Positions 15,974 to 24,440 of a stretch of DNA of 33,229 bases are shown here, one piece after another. The DNA comes from Acholeplasmataceae bacterium (GTDB lineage: Bacteria; Bacillota_I; Bacilli_A; Acholeplasmatales; Acholeplasmataceae), in contig JAFGTQ010000052.1 of the NCBI GenBank assembly GCA_016934015.1, forward strand, positions 1-33,229, read 5' to 3'. The notes beneath the pieces were generated by a model. That model ran no database searches, was not told the origin of the DNA, and was given only the letters and a program-made list of their open reading frames with translations. Every line of letters starts with the position of its first letter. Within the stretch, counting starts at the first letter, position 1. A program made the position numbers and the translations under genes.

Positions 15974-17407
15974 ATGAATGATCAGAAACAATTATTAAGT
16001 ATTAGTAAAAAAGCTTTTTTGAATGTGATTTATATTCTATTGATTTTAATCGTGTCTGCAGGAATACTTACACTCTTAATTCAACCAGGTCAATTTTTAA
16101 GAGATTCAAATGGTATGGTAATCAGCGGAAGTTTTACATTTATCGAGCAAGTAAATTATCCATTTTGGCGGTGGTTTACTGCACCATTTGAAGTGCTTTT
16201 CGGACCAGATGCTATAAGCGTCATTATGATTGGTTTATTTTTGATTATTTTAGGTGGGACTTTTGGGCTCATGCATCAGACTGGCGGAATCAAAGTCATT
16301 ATTAAGAAACTCATCGATAAATATAAAAACAATAAATATACGCTCCTTCGAATGATTATTTTGATCTTTATGGTTTTTGGTGCTTTTTTTGGAATTTTTG
16401 AAGAATCGATTGCATTATTACCAATATTAATTATTCTATCTTTATCCATGGGTTGGGATACGATGACTGGCATGGGAATGTGTTTACTTGCTGCTGGATT
16501 TGGATTTGCAACAGCAATCACCAATCCTTTCTCGATTGGTATCGCATCTGATCTAGCCAATACAAATATCTTAAGTGGTGTGATTTACCGCTTAATAATC
16601 TTTGTTATTATGTATGGAGTACTTCAATTTTTCTTAGTCAGCTATGCGAAAAAGATTGAAAAAGAACCTTCTAGATCATTAACTTATGAAGAAGATTTAA
16701 AGAAAAAAACTGATCTAAAAGAAGAAGAAGATATTTCGAGTGAAAATGAGGTTAGAATATTCAAAGTTTATGTCACACTTTTTATTGTTTTACTCATCAG
16801 CATTATTACGACAGGTTTACTCGAACTTATTTTTAGCTTGTCTATACCAGCCATTCCTGTCATGGCAGCTATCTTTTTAATTGGTGGTTTAATATCGGGA
16901 TATATTGTGACTAAAAATATTAAATATACATTAAAAACGTATCTAAAAGGTATGTTAGGAGTTTTGCCTGCATTTATACTCATTTTATTAGCTGTGAGTG
17001 TGAAACATATTATATCAAATGCACAAATTATGGACACAATTCTTTATCATTTATCAAATATGCTTGATGGAAGTTCACCAATCGTTGCTATCTTGTTTAT
17101 TTATTTATTTGTTTTAATTATTCAGTTTTTTATTGGTTCAGCATCAGCTAAAGCATTTCTTATCATGCCAATCATCTTACCGCTTGTATCACTTATTGGA
17201 ATAACTTCGGAGTTAGCTATTCTAGCATTTATTTTTGGTGATGGATATACAAACGTCATTTTTCCAACAAATGGAGTTTTACTGATTGGGTTATCGATTG
17301 CTTCAGTGAGCTATTCCAAATGGTTTAAATTTACTTACAAATTGCAAATCATCACATTATGTTTAACTGTGATTTTCCTCATTGTTGGTATTCTCATTGG
17401 TTATTAA
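15974..17407 (+). CDS. YfcC/DcuC-family membrane carrier
   Basis: A 477-residue carrier with about eleven to twelve helices, of the YfcC/C4-dicarboxylate anaerobic carrier group that also includes arginine-ornithine antiporter relatives. Typical segments are GGTFGLMHQTGGI, a glutamate-containing FGIFEESIALLPILI, AAGFGFATAITNPFSIGIA, and the C-terminal GSASAKAFLIMPIILPL and GDGYTNVIFPTNGVLL. The frame extends up to a TTG at 15959, but GGAG (15961-15964) lies nine bases before the ATG at 15974, which is preferred. A charged loop (about 220-255) joins the two halves. Substrate is unknown; amino acids, peptides or dicarboxylates are all possible. It is convergent with an M20 peptidase. Confidence 0.82.
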   Translation: MNDQKQLLSISKKAFLNVIYILLILIVSAGILTLLIQPGQFLRDSNGMVISGSFTFIEQVNYPFWRWFTAPFEVLFGPDAISVIMIGLFLIILGGTFGLMHQTGGIKVIIKKLIDKYKNNKYTLLRMIILIFMVFGAFFGIFEESIALLPILIILSLSMGWDTMTGMGMCLLAAGFGFATAITNPFSIGIASDLANTNILSGVIYRLIIFVIMYGVLQFFLVSYAKKIEKEPSRSLTYEEDLKKKTDLKEEEDISSENEVRIFKVYVTLFIVLLISIITTGLLELIFSLSIPAIPVMAAIFLIGGLISGYIVTKNIKYTLKTYLKGMLGVLPAFILILLAVSVKHIISNAQIMDTILYHLSNMLDGSSPIVAILFIYLFVLIIQFFIGSASAKAFLIMPIILPLVSLIGITSELAILAFIFGDGYTNVIFPTNGVLLIGLSIASVSYSKWFKFTYKLQIITLCLTVIFLIVGILIGY

Positions 17408-17427
17408 AAAAAGCCCGAAGGCTTTTA
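17408..17427. terminator. Bidirectional terminator
   Basis: AAAAGCC (17409-17415) and GGCTTTT (17420-17426) around CGAA, between the stops of two convergent genes. Confidence 0.85.
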
Positions 17428-18849
17428 TAATTGATCGATAATATTTAAATAAAATTTAACACCATTAATAATGTTTTCAATTGAAATATCTTCATCAACA
17501 CCATGAATCTTTGCCAAATCAGCTTTTGAAACATCCATCGGTGAGAATTTATAAACATGTTCACATATCGAGTGGTAATGTCTAGAATCTGAAGTAGCAA
17601 TCATTAAATAAGGTGTGGGAATAACTTCAGGCCATGTCTCAGATATGGCTTTTTCAATGATTTGATAAGCTTCATCAATTTTTGAAATGGTGGTTACTTC
17701 TGAAACATCATCAGCTTCAACAATGATCTGATCATTATGGATGATTTTTTTGACGCGTTCAATAACTTCAGATGAGCCTTCTTGAGGTCTTAATCGATAA
17801 TTAATTCCAATACTTGATTCAGCGGGTAAAACGTTAATAGCTTCACTACCACTAGCCATTGTGAATGCTTGAGTGGTTTTAAATAGAGATAAGAATTCAC
17901 CCCCTGAAGATTTTGCAATCAATTTAACAATAGGTAAGAAAATCCACAAATTTGCAAAAATCATTCGAATAAAAAATGAATTTGAATAAGGTGCGATATG
18001 CTCAAAGAGTGCCTTAACAGGTGGTGTTAATTTGAGCTTAAATGATTTATGATTATTGAGTTTTGTGATTGCATTTGATAGCATTGTCAAAGTTGTGTTT
18101 TTAGGAGGTGTAGAAGCGTGACCCCCACTACTTTTTGCAGTTAATTTTAAATTCATGAATCCTTTTTCAGCGATACCAACAACAGCTGCCTTTTTAATGA
18201 CACCTGGGAAAATTTTAGAAACAATTGCTCCACCTTCATCTAAAACGAGATAAGGTTTGATATTATTTTCTTTAAAATAAGCCACCATTTCTTGTTGTGA
18301 TGTCCCATAGGTTTCTTCATCTCCACCAAAAGCTAAATACAAATCTTGTTTAAATGTTTTTCCATTTGAAAGTGAATGTTCAACAGCTTCCATAATCGCA
18401 TTTAAACTTGATTTTGTATCAAGAGTACCACGACCGTAAACATAGTTATTTTCAATTTTTCCACTAAACGCATCACTACGCCAATTACCATTAATCGGAA
18501 CTACATCATAATGGCTCATAAAGACAACGGGCTTTTCACATGATTCACCTTTGATATGAAAAAGTATTCCTCGATCAAACAACTGAGGTGATGCCAATTC
18601 ATGAATTTTAGGATATCGCGATTTTAAAAATGCACGAAATTTTACAAATTCAGCATCGTCTACTTTTGATGGATCAGGATTTGATATCGTTTTGAATTGA
18701 ATCATAGAACTTAGTGATTCAATCGCATGGTTTTCATCAATATCATGTTTCTTTTTCATTGTTGCTGTAATGATTGGTTTAAATTTTACTGTCCGAATGA
18801 TAATTACTAAAATTAAAGTAACAGGGATAATCAGAAGCAAGTATTCCAT
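17425..18849 (-). CDS. Membrane-anchored M20 metallopeptidase (carboxypeptidase S/PM20D1-like)
   Basis: A 474-residue zinc hydrolase of the M20 family. Residues 2-20 form an N-terminal hydrophobic anchor, so the catalytic part is either just inside or outside the membrane. Metal-site landmarks are SHYDVVP with His113 and Asp115, GRGTLDTK with Asp144, GGDEETYGT with the general base and metal-bridging Glu178/179, LDEGG with Asp204, and a C-terminal SRHYHS histidine. The large lid domain HASTPPKNTTL is typical of carboxypeptidase S-like members. On the minus strand a TATAAT-like -10 and an AAGGAG eight bases from the ATG precede it. Convergent with a YfcC-type carrier; a peptide link is possible but unproven. 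Confidence 0.88.
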   Translation of the reverse strand: MEYLLLIIPVTLILVIIIRTVKFKPIITATMKKKHDIDENHAIESLSSMIQFKTISNPDPSKVDDAEFVKFRAFLKSRYPKIHELASPQLFDRGILFHIKGESCEKPVVFMSHYDVVPINGNWRSDAFSGKIENNYVYGRGTLDTKSSLNAIMEAVEHSLSNGKTFKQDLYLAFGGDEETYGTSQQEMVAYFKENNIKPYLVLDEGGAIVSKIFPGVIKKAAVVGIAEKGFMNLKLTAKSSGGHASTPPKNTTLTMLSNAITKLNNHKSFKLKLTPPVKALFEHIAPYSNSFFIRMIFANLWIFLPIVKLIAKSSGGEFLSLFKTTQAFTMASGSEAINVLPAESSIGINYRLRPQEGSSEVIERVKKIIHNDQIIVEADDVSEVTTISKIDEAYQIIEKAISETWPEVIPTPYLMIATSDSRHYHSICEHVYKFSPMDVSKADLAKIHGVDEDISIENIINGVKFYLNIIDQL

Positions 18850-19019
18850 AAAATCAACTCCTTCGATAATTATCTATATTATAACTTAATCCACTATATA
18901 AAACGAAGTTGATGTGATAATCACTATAATTTATACACTTTTTTCCATAAAAAGCATTAAAAAAATAAATAAATTATGATATCATGGCACTATATTATCC
19001 GTTAACAAGGAGTGATTTC

Positions 19020-20381
19020 ATGCGTCGTTTATTCATTTTATCATTAATAATTTTAACTTCTCTTTTTTTAATATCATTCGAAGTCCAAGCAGAAGAGTAT
19101 GATGGTGACATAGCTGCTGGTACTTATTATGGAACATTGAACACCTTAAAGGACTCATCAACATATGGACTTGCATTTCCAGATCCAATTACTTTAACTT
19201 TTTATAAGCGTGGATTTACGTCTGAAACTGAATTTATTTTGCGCGCAGAATTGAATGGTGAATATTTTGAAAGTTTAGATGGACTTGATTTGAATACTAA
19301 TTCTATCGTGAGATGGCATCCATCGACTTATGCAGAATATAATTTAACTGCTGGGGATGAGCCAAGTTTTAATTTTAGATGGTCATCAAAAGAAATAGGA
19401 GATCATTTTATATCAATTGCTTCAAGTACATATTTCGATAGCGATGCAGGCGATTTCAAAGTCTATTTTAGAGCTGAATTGGCTGTGGATGAAGGTTTTA
19501 ATGTACCACAAATAAAATCAGTTCAAGAAGGCAGATTAAGTCGCATTGAAGAGGGCGAATATTATGAAGGAGATGGACCTTATAACCCTGGAGGAACCAC
19601 GGATCCTAGTGAAGATCCAGGAGATGACCCAGAACCAACATGTCCAAATCAAATTGATACTTCCAATATGTTACAGGTTCATGCAGGTGTAACCTATACA
19701 AAAGGTGATAATATTTATTTTAAGAATGAAGATTGTACGACAGGTAGAATTCGTAAGAATCAGCCTTTCTCAACCGGAGATATACTAACCACTGGATCTG
19801 GAGATACGGATTTCATGGAAGTATCACTGGGCACGGGCACTGAATTTTCTCAAGTGGGTGGTGAACCTTATTTTAGAATGCAACGCTTATCAATTTTTAG
19901 AGTCATGCCAGATGAAAAGGATGTTCGCGTCAGAATATCTAAAGGGAAAGTTATGTTTCGTGACATGATGTCTAAAGTCAAAGAATTATACTCTGATGAT
20001 TTTATTATTGAAACTCCGAGTGCAGTCACTAGCATACGTGGCACTGAACTTTATTTAGATGTTCAAGAAAATGGTGACACCGTGATTTATTTAACCCATG
20101 GAACAGTTGATGTGACAGATAATTATGGATACACAATCAATCTTATTGCTGGTCAAAAAGTAGAAGTCACTATGGATACCGGAATTGGGTTTGTCGATTT
20201 TATTTCTGAGGATGATTATTCTAGTTTTGAAATATATGAAATTGAAGAAGAAAGCAATTTTGTTTGGGGATTAATTTTAGTATTATTGATTGTTTCACCA
20301 ATTGTGATAGTATTCTTTGTTTTAAGAGCTATTAAGAGAAAACTATTCGGGAAAAAACAAAAATTAGAAAATAGAACTTGA
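19020..20381 (+). CDS. Secreted FecR-domain surface protein with C-terminal membrane anchor
   Basis: A 453-residue exported protein. Residues 1-24 are a signal peptide ending VQA before EEYDGD. An N-terminal domain of unknown family (about 25-175) is joined by a Pro/Gly/Asp/Thr-rich linker to a FecR-type beta domain (about 215-395), recognisable from TGSGDTDFMEVSLG, LSIFRVM, KGKVMFRDM, TPSAVTSIRGTELYLDV and LTHGTVDVTD. A hydrophobic helix and a basic tail (FVWGLILVLLIVSPIVIVF, then KRKLFGKK) anchor it. The frame opens earlier at 18984, but AAGGAG (19007-19012) is seven bases before the ATG at 19020, which also gives a proper signal peptide. No FecA or FecI partner is nearby, so an iron role should not be assumed. 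Confidence 0.8.
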   Translation: MRRLFILSLIILTSLFLISFEVQAEEYDGDIAAGTYYGTLNTLKDSSTYGLAFPDPITLTFYKRGFTSETEFILRAELNGEYFESLDGLDLNTNSIVRWHPSTYAEYNLTAGDEPSFNFRWSSKEIGDHFISIASSTYFDSDAGDFKVYFRAELAVDEGFNVPQIKSVQEGRLSRIEEGEYYEGDGPYNPGGTTDPSEDPGDDPEPTCPNQIDTSNMLQVHAGVTYTKGDNIYFKNEDCTTGRIRKNQPFSTGDILTTGSGDTDFMEVSLGTGTEFSQVGGEPYFRMQRLSIFRVMPDEKDVRVRISKGKVMFRDMMSKVKELYSDDFIIETPSAVTSIRGTELYLDVQENGDTVIYLTHGTVDVTDNYGYTINLIAGQKVEVTMDTGIGFVDFISEDDYSSFEIYEIEEESNFVWGLILVLLIVSPIVIVFFVLRAIKRKLFGKKQKLENRT

Positions 20382-20404
20382 TTAGATTAGCAAGATAAAA
20401 CTTG

Positions 20405-20436
20405 AAGGATGAATGCATAATTCATCTTTCTTTTTA
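20405..20436 (+). terminator. Terminator after the FecR-domain gene
   Basis: AAGGATGAAT pairs with ATTCATCTTT (20420-20429, one G-T wobble) around GCATA, then a T-rich run. Confidence 0.8.
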
Positions 20437-20512
20437 TTTATGTCAGAATTGAAAGGACGAATAAAACTATATCGTGTAAAATGTAGTTATAGAACTGATG
20501 AAATGAGGGATA

Positions 20513-22462
20513 ATGATGATCTACGAGAAAAAATATTTAGAATTACTTAGCCGCGAGTTTCCAACCGTACAACATGCGAGTAGTGAAATTATTAATTTAA
20601 GTGCAATCCTTAATCTTCCGAAGGGCACCGAAATTTTTATTACAGATATTCATGGAGAATTTGACGCATTCAATCATTACTTAAAAAATGCCTCCGGGAT
20701 TATCAAAGAAAAAATCGATATTATTTTTACGGATGAATCGGAAGAAAATCGTAGTAGACTGGCTTTTTTCATTTACTATCCTACCGATATGCTGAGTAAA
20801 TATCAAGCAAAAATTGATCCAAATGATTTTCATAAACTCGTTAGAAAAACACTCTATCAAATGGTACAATTATCAAAATATATCATTACAAAATATACTA
20901 AAAGCAAAGTTTCAAAAGCATTACCAAAAGAGTTTGGTTATATTATTACTGAATTACTATATGAATCATCAGATCACGAGGATAAAGAACGTTACTATCA
21001 AGCCATTATCGATTCCATTTTCGCAACTAAAAGAGAAAAGAAATTCATCGTAGAGATTAGTCGGTTTATTCGAAATATGGCAATCGATCGATTGCATATC
21101 GTTGGTGATATTTTTGATCGAGGACCAAAACCTCATTTAATTATGGAAAAACTTATTCCGAAACAAAATGTTGATATTCAATGGGGGAATCATGACATCA
21201 CATTTTTAGGTGCTGCATGTGGTTCTGAAGTTATGGTGGCTAATGTCATAAGAATTGCAGCTAGATATAGCAATCTTGACTATTTAGAAGATGGATACGG
21301 TATTAGTATGTTGCCTCTTGCAAGACTTGCACATAAATACTACGGTGATGATCTTTGCACTGAATTTATTCCCAAAAATAAAGAAGAAATCACGGAAGAA
21401 GATTTAAATTTTATGGCAAAAATCCATAAAGCCATTTCTGTGATTCAATTTAAGCTAGAGTATGAAGTTATATCACGTAATCCAAATTTTCAACTTGAAG
21501 ATCGACTATTACTTGACAAGCTAAATTTAGAAGACAAAACGATTGTTATTGACGGTACATCATATTCCTTGTTAGATTCAAATTTTCCAACAATCGATCA
21601 ACACAATCCTTATCAACTCAATGAGGATGAATGTGATGTCATTAATCACTTAACTCAATTATTTTTGCACAACGAAATGCTTCAGAAACATGCTAAATAT
21701 TTAATTCAAAAAGGATCAATGTATTTGAAATATAATGGAAATTTATTATTTCATGCTGTAATTCCAATGAATACAGACGGATCTTTCTTAGCCCAAGAAT
21801 TTGATGGTTTATTTTATAAAGGGAAAGCACTATTTGACGTTTGCGAACAAAAAATTAGACAAGCCTATTTAAATCGATACACACCAAACCATGATAAAGA
21901 TATCTTTATGTATTTGTGGCAAGGTTCAACAAGCCCATTATTTGGAAAACATACCATGAAAACTTTTGAACGTTATTTTATTGCGGATAAAGCTATTAGA
22001 AAAGAAAATAATAACGCATATTATAAAAACAGAGTGGAAGAAGCTTCTTTAAAGAAAATATATAAGGAGTTTAATCTTGATTTTCAAAGATCTAAAATTG
22101 TAAATGGACATGTTCCTATGGATATTACAAAAGGAGACCAAGTCATACTTGGTAATCATCGAATTTATTCAATTGATGGTGGTATGAGTAAACAATATTC
22201 TGATACAACATCGATTGGTGGGTATAGTATGATCAGTGACTCCCATGCTTATTTTTTAGTGTCTCATGAACGATTTGATACTTACCATGCGCTTATTCAA
22301 AAAGAAAAAGACATTGTATCTGTCACAAGAAGTGAAGAACTAAATACAAGAAGAACTTATATTTATGATACAGATCAGGGTGCAGAAATTGGTGAAAGAA
22401 TTCAAGATTTATATAAACTTCTTGAAGCTTATAGAAATGGAACAATCAAAGAAATTGGATAG
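20513..22462 (+). CDS. fbp: Fructose-1,6-bisphosphatase class III
   Basis: Hydrolyses fructose-1,6-bisphosphate to fructose-6-phosphate, the committed gluconeogenic step. The 649-residue length and metallophosphatase motifs identify the Bacillota-type class III enzyme (FBPase_2): FITDIHGEFDAF near residue 42, VGDIFDRGPKP, QWGNHDITFLGAACGSEVM, then a late NGHVPMDITKGD and SIDGGMSKQYS. GAGGG lies a few bases before a pair of ATG codons at 20513 and 20516; either could be used. No gluconeogenic neighbours are in view. It is followed by a probable non-coding RNA gene. I find no clear promoter with standard spacing in the 130-bp upstream gap. Confidence 0.96.
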   Translation: MMIYEKKYLELLSREFPTVQHASSEIINLSAILNLPKGTEIFITDIHGEFDAFNHYLKNASGIIKEKIDIIFTDESEENRSRLAFFIYYPTDMLSKYQAKIDPNDFHKLVRKTLYQMVQLSKYIITKYTKSKVSKALPKEFGYIITELLYESSDHEDKERYYQAIIDSIFATKREKKFIVEISRFIRNMAIDRLHIVGDIFDRGPKPHLIMEKLIPKQNVDIQWGNHDITFLGAACGSEVMVANVIRIAARYSNLDYLEDGYGISMLPLARLAHKYYGDDLCTEFIPKNKEEITEEDLNFMAKIHKAISVIQFKLEYEVISRNPNFQLEDRLLLDKLNLEDKTIVIDGTSYSLLDSNFPTIDQHNPYQLNEDECDVINHLTQLFLHNEMLQKHAKYLIQKGSMYLKYNGNLLFHAVIPMNTDGSFLAQEFDGLFYKGKALFDVCEQKIRQAYLNRYTPNHDKDIFMYLWQGSTSPLFGKHTMKTFERYFIADKAIRKENNNAYYKNRVEEASLKKIYKEFNLDFQRSKIVNGHVPMDITKGDQVILGNHRIYSIDGGMSKQYSDTTSIGGYSMISDSHAYFLVSHERFDTYHALIQKEKDIVSVTRSEELNTRRTYIYDTDQGAEIGERIQDLYKLLEAYRNGTIKEIG

Positions 22463-22487
22463 CAATAATCATGATATAACATTTAAA

Positions 22488-22517
22488 TTGGACATTATAA
22501 ATCTTCTATGATATAGT
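22488..22517 (+). promoter_or_regulatory. Promoter of the structured RNA
   Basis: TTGGAC (22488-22493), an 18-bp spacer and TATAGT (22512-22517), with TGA just before it giving an extended -10. The expected start is at about 22521-22525, exactly where the 5' arm of the RNA stem begins. Confidence 0.6.
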
Positions 22518-22518
22518 G

Positions 22519-22733
22519 AAGGTGTATTCCCCATATATGGATTTAAGTTTAAACGATTTAAGAGTTTCAAATAGATTTGTGTGTTGGGATTTACGCTTTT
22601 CTGTTAAGCTCAATATGAGCATGAAGTAGTTTATAATCTTTAAGTTTATTAGTTTATATATTTACGGATTTCTTGTGTATGTATATATGGGGAATACCAA
22701 TTAATAAAAAAACCAGTCGATGACTGGTTTTTC
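22519..22733 (+). ncRNA. Probable independent structured RNA, 6S-like architecture
   Basis: No open frame of note lies here. GTATTCCCCATATAT (22524-22538) pairs perfectly over 15 bp with ATATATGGGGAATAC (22683-22697), closing a span of about 175 bases. A hairpin GCTCA-ATA-TGAGC sits at the centre (22608-22620), and weaker pairings (22550-22563 with about 22637-22656) suggest a rod with internal loops. A promoter lies directly upstream and an intrinsic terminator directly downstream. Paired ends, central bubble and size fit 6S RNA, the regulator of sigma-A RNA polymerase, but I do not recognise conserved 6S sequence. A small inverted-repeat element (MITE) is the main alternative. Confidence 0.5.
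22708..22732. terminator. Bidirectional terminator
   Basis: AAAAACCAGTC (22708-22718) and GACTGGTTTTT (22722-22732) form a perfect 11-bp stem with loop GAT. It ends the structured RNA on the plus strand and the 5'-nucleotidase-like gene on the minus strand. Confidence 0.88.
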
Positions 22734-22735
22734 AT

Positions 22736-24304
22736 TTAATTAAATTCTTGTTTGGACACCTTAACATTTTTGACATATTCAATTTGAATTTTTTCTTTTT
22801 TCTGAATATCATTGATCAATAATTCTGTAATATCGAGTGGAAACTCTTTAATTATTTTAAGTTTTTTATGCCACAAAATATTTCCTCCACCACTCATCCG
22901 ATATGAATTCAAAACAATCGTGAAACGATCATCTTTTTTAATCTCCTGATTTTGGTAGGAAACACGTTTAACTTCATTGGGCTTATTTGTGAGAACAATA
23001 ATTTCATATTCAATACCATCAAAAATATCATAATTGTATAATTCCTTTTTTGGATATAGATAAGAAGGATTAATCATAAATTTGTTTTCATCATTCAAAT
23101 CAAAAAATTGAGCATTATGTGTTAATGCTTCTATTAGAGTTTCTCCGGTAATTTCACATAAAATGAGTGTATTAGGAAATACATAAGTGTTTAAAACATC
23201 CCGTATGGTGATAATCTGATGAAAGCCAGTAACGTCATTTCCTAAACTACAACAACTGATGGTTGCACCGGTCGCTTTCATTTGAACCTCATTAATGTAT
23301 TGAAAAATAGGATGTTTATGAAGTCTTGCATCTAAAGGATCTTCAATTAGAAAGGTTGAAGATGCTTTTCCTATGGCTTGATTGAGTTGGATATTGGATT
23401 TTTGAATAAAATTTTCTAAGTGAGTTAATACGTTTGGATCATCATCAAAATTTTCCATCGAAACTAATTCTCCATCAATATGATGAACTTTCCATTTTTT
23501 TTGTTTTACGAAATCAACCTTCGTGTGAGACACATGCGAACCAGCATAACCAGGTTGATGTGTGTATCGATTTTTTTGATGAATTGTGATGAGGCGATGT
23601 TCATGACCTGTGAGCAGTAAATCGATGGCTTTAATTTCTTTAAAAATTTGATATCCTAAATTTTCTTCGTTATTTTTTGCTTCAATAGCACCTGTGGCAA
23701 GATTCTTTCCATAACTTCCATGGTAGGCAACAATGATATAATCGGGATGTTCATTTTTTTTGATAAAACCAACCATTCTTTTTGCGCTTTCGAAGGCATT
23801 CTCTATAATGATGTCACCCAAAACCTCTTTTGATTCCCAATGAGAAATGTAGTTGTTGGTAATACCGATGATTGCGATTTTAGGTCCATCATTAAATGTT
23901 TTAATAGCATATGCATAGTTAAAATACAAGGATTCACCACGAAATACATTCGAACATAATGTTTTTGCATGAAGTGATTGCGTGAATTGTTTTAAATGCG
24001 TTAAGCCATAATTAAAATCGTGGTTTCCAGGAATAAAATAGTCGTATTTAATCAAATTCATAGTTTCGGAGAAAGGATTGAATGCTTGATCATGATTTTC
24101 TTTATAAATATATGCGAGTGGGCTTCCTTGAATAGTATCACCTAAATCAATCTTAATTTGATGGCGATGTGTCTGTGTCTTAAAAAAACTTGAAATTCTC
24201 GCGAACCCCTTATTTAAAGGATTATTGTCTCGGTATGAATCACTGGTTAAATGTCCGTGAGTATCGGAGGTGTGATAAATATGAAGTTCAAATTTTTGGT
24301 TCAT
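22736..24304 (-). CDS. 5'-nucleotidase/2',3'-cyclic phosphodiesterase-family metallophosphoesterase
   Basis: A 522-residue two-domain protein that should release phosphate from nucleotides or related esters. The N-terminal calcineurin-like domain carries the two-metal motifs HTSDTHGH (Asp14, His16 region), DLGDTIQGSP, PGNHDFNYG, the AYHGSYGK histidine and TGHEHRL. The C-terminal 5'-nucleotidase domain (about 305-500) supplies substrate contacts and includes the late SYRMSGGGNILWHK. No signal peptide is seen, so it is probably cytoplasmic like B. subtilis YunD, unlike secreted UshA. It is divergent from the phnD operon and shares a 136-bp control region containing PhoP-box-like repeats, suggesting joint phosphate control. 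Confidence 0.9.
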   Translation of the reverse strand: MNQKFELHIYHTSDTHGHLTSDSYRDNNPLNKGFARISSFFKTQTHRHQIKIDLGDTIQGSPLAYIYKENHDQAFNPFSETMNLIKYDYFIPGNHDFNYGLTHLKQFTQSLHAKTLCSNVFRGESLYFNYAYAIKTFNDGPKIAIIGITNNYISHWESKEVLGDIIIENAFESAKRMVGFIKKNEHPDYIIVAYHGSYGKNLATGAIEAKNNEENLGYQIFKEIKAIDLLLTGHEHRLITIHQKNRYTHQPGYAGSHVSHTKVDFVKQKKWKVHHIDGELVSMENFDDDPNVLTHLENFIQKSNIQLNQAIGKASSTFLIEDPLDARLHKHPIFQYINEVQMKATGATISCCSLGNDVTGFHQIITIRDVLNTYVFPNTLILCEITGETLIEALTHNAQFFDLNDENKFMINPSYLYPKKELYNYDIFDGIEYEIIVLTNKPNEVKRVSYQNQEIKKDDRFTIVLNSYRMSGGGNILWHKKLKIIKEFPLDITELLINDIQKKEKIQIEYVKNVKVSKQEFN

Positions 24305-24340
24305 TCAAATTTTTTCCTTTCTAATTAATTTCATATTTTT

Positions 24341-24369
24341 AGTATACGCGAATTTCATTAAATATTGTT
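24341..24369 (-). promoter_or_regulatory. Promoter of the 5'-nucleotidase-like gene
   Basis: On the minus strand TATACT (24346-24341) is the -10 box. The hexamer 17 bp upstream is AACAAT, a poor -35, as expected if an activator is needed. The nearby 11-bp repeats are well placed to supply that. Confidence 0.45.
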
Positions 24370-24385
24370 GTTATTTTATTGTTAT
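24369..24385 (-). promoter_or_regulatory. PhoP-box-like direct repeat
   Basis: Read on the minus strand, ATAACA-N5-ATAACA (24385-24369). This hexamer with an 11-bp period matches the PhoP pattern TTAACA-N5-TTAACA of Bacilli at five of six positions in each copy. It abuts the -35 region of the minus-strand promoter and overlaps the -35 of phnD. Confidence 0.5.
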
Positions 24386-24407
24386 CATACTATAAGTATG
24401 CTAAAAT
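24379..24407 (+). promoter_or_regulatory. phnD promoter with internal palindrome
   Basis: TTGTTA (24379-24384), a 17-bp spacer and TAAAAT (24402-24407), with TGC just before the -10. The spacer holds a palindrome, CATACT-ATA-AGTATG (24386-24400), a possible operator. Confidence 0.6.
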
Positions 24408-24440
24408 GTAAGCATAATAAAGAAAGAGGAGAAAAAAATT

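Noticed and set aside
18984-19019. N-terminal extension of the FecR-domain protein
   Set aside because: AAGGAG at 19007-19012 serves the ATG at 19020, which yields a normal signal peptide; the extension would bury it behind twelve extra residues.
22519-22733. MITE or decayed insertion sequence with terminal inverted repeats
   Set aside because: Not excluded, but a promoter aimed at the 5' arm and an immediate intrinsic terminator fit an RNA gene better; I see no clear target-site duplication.
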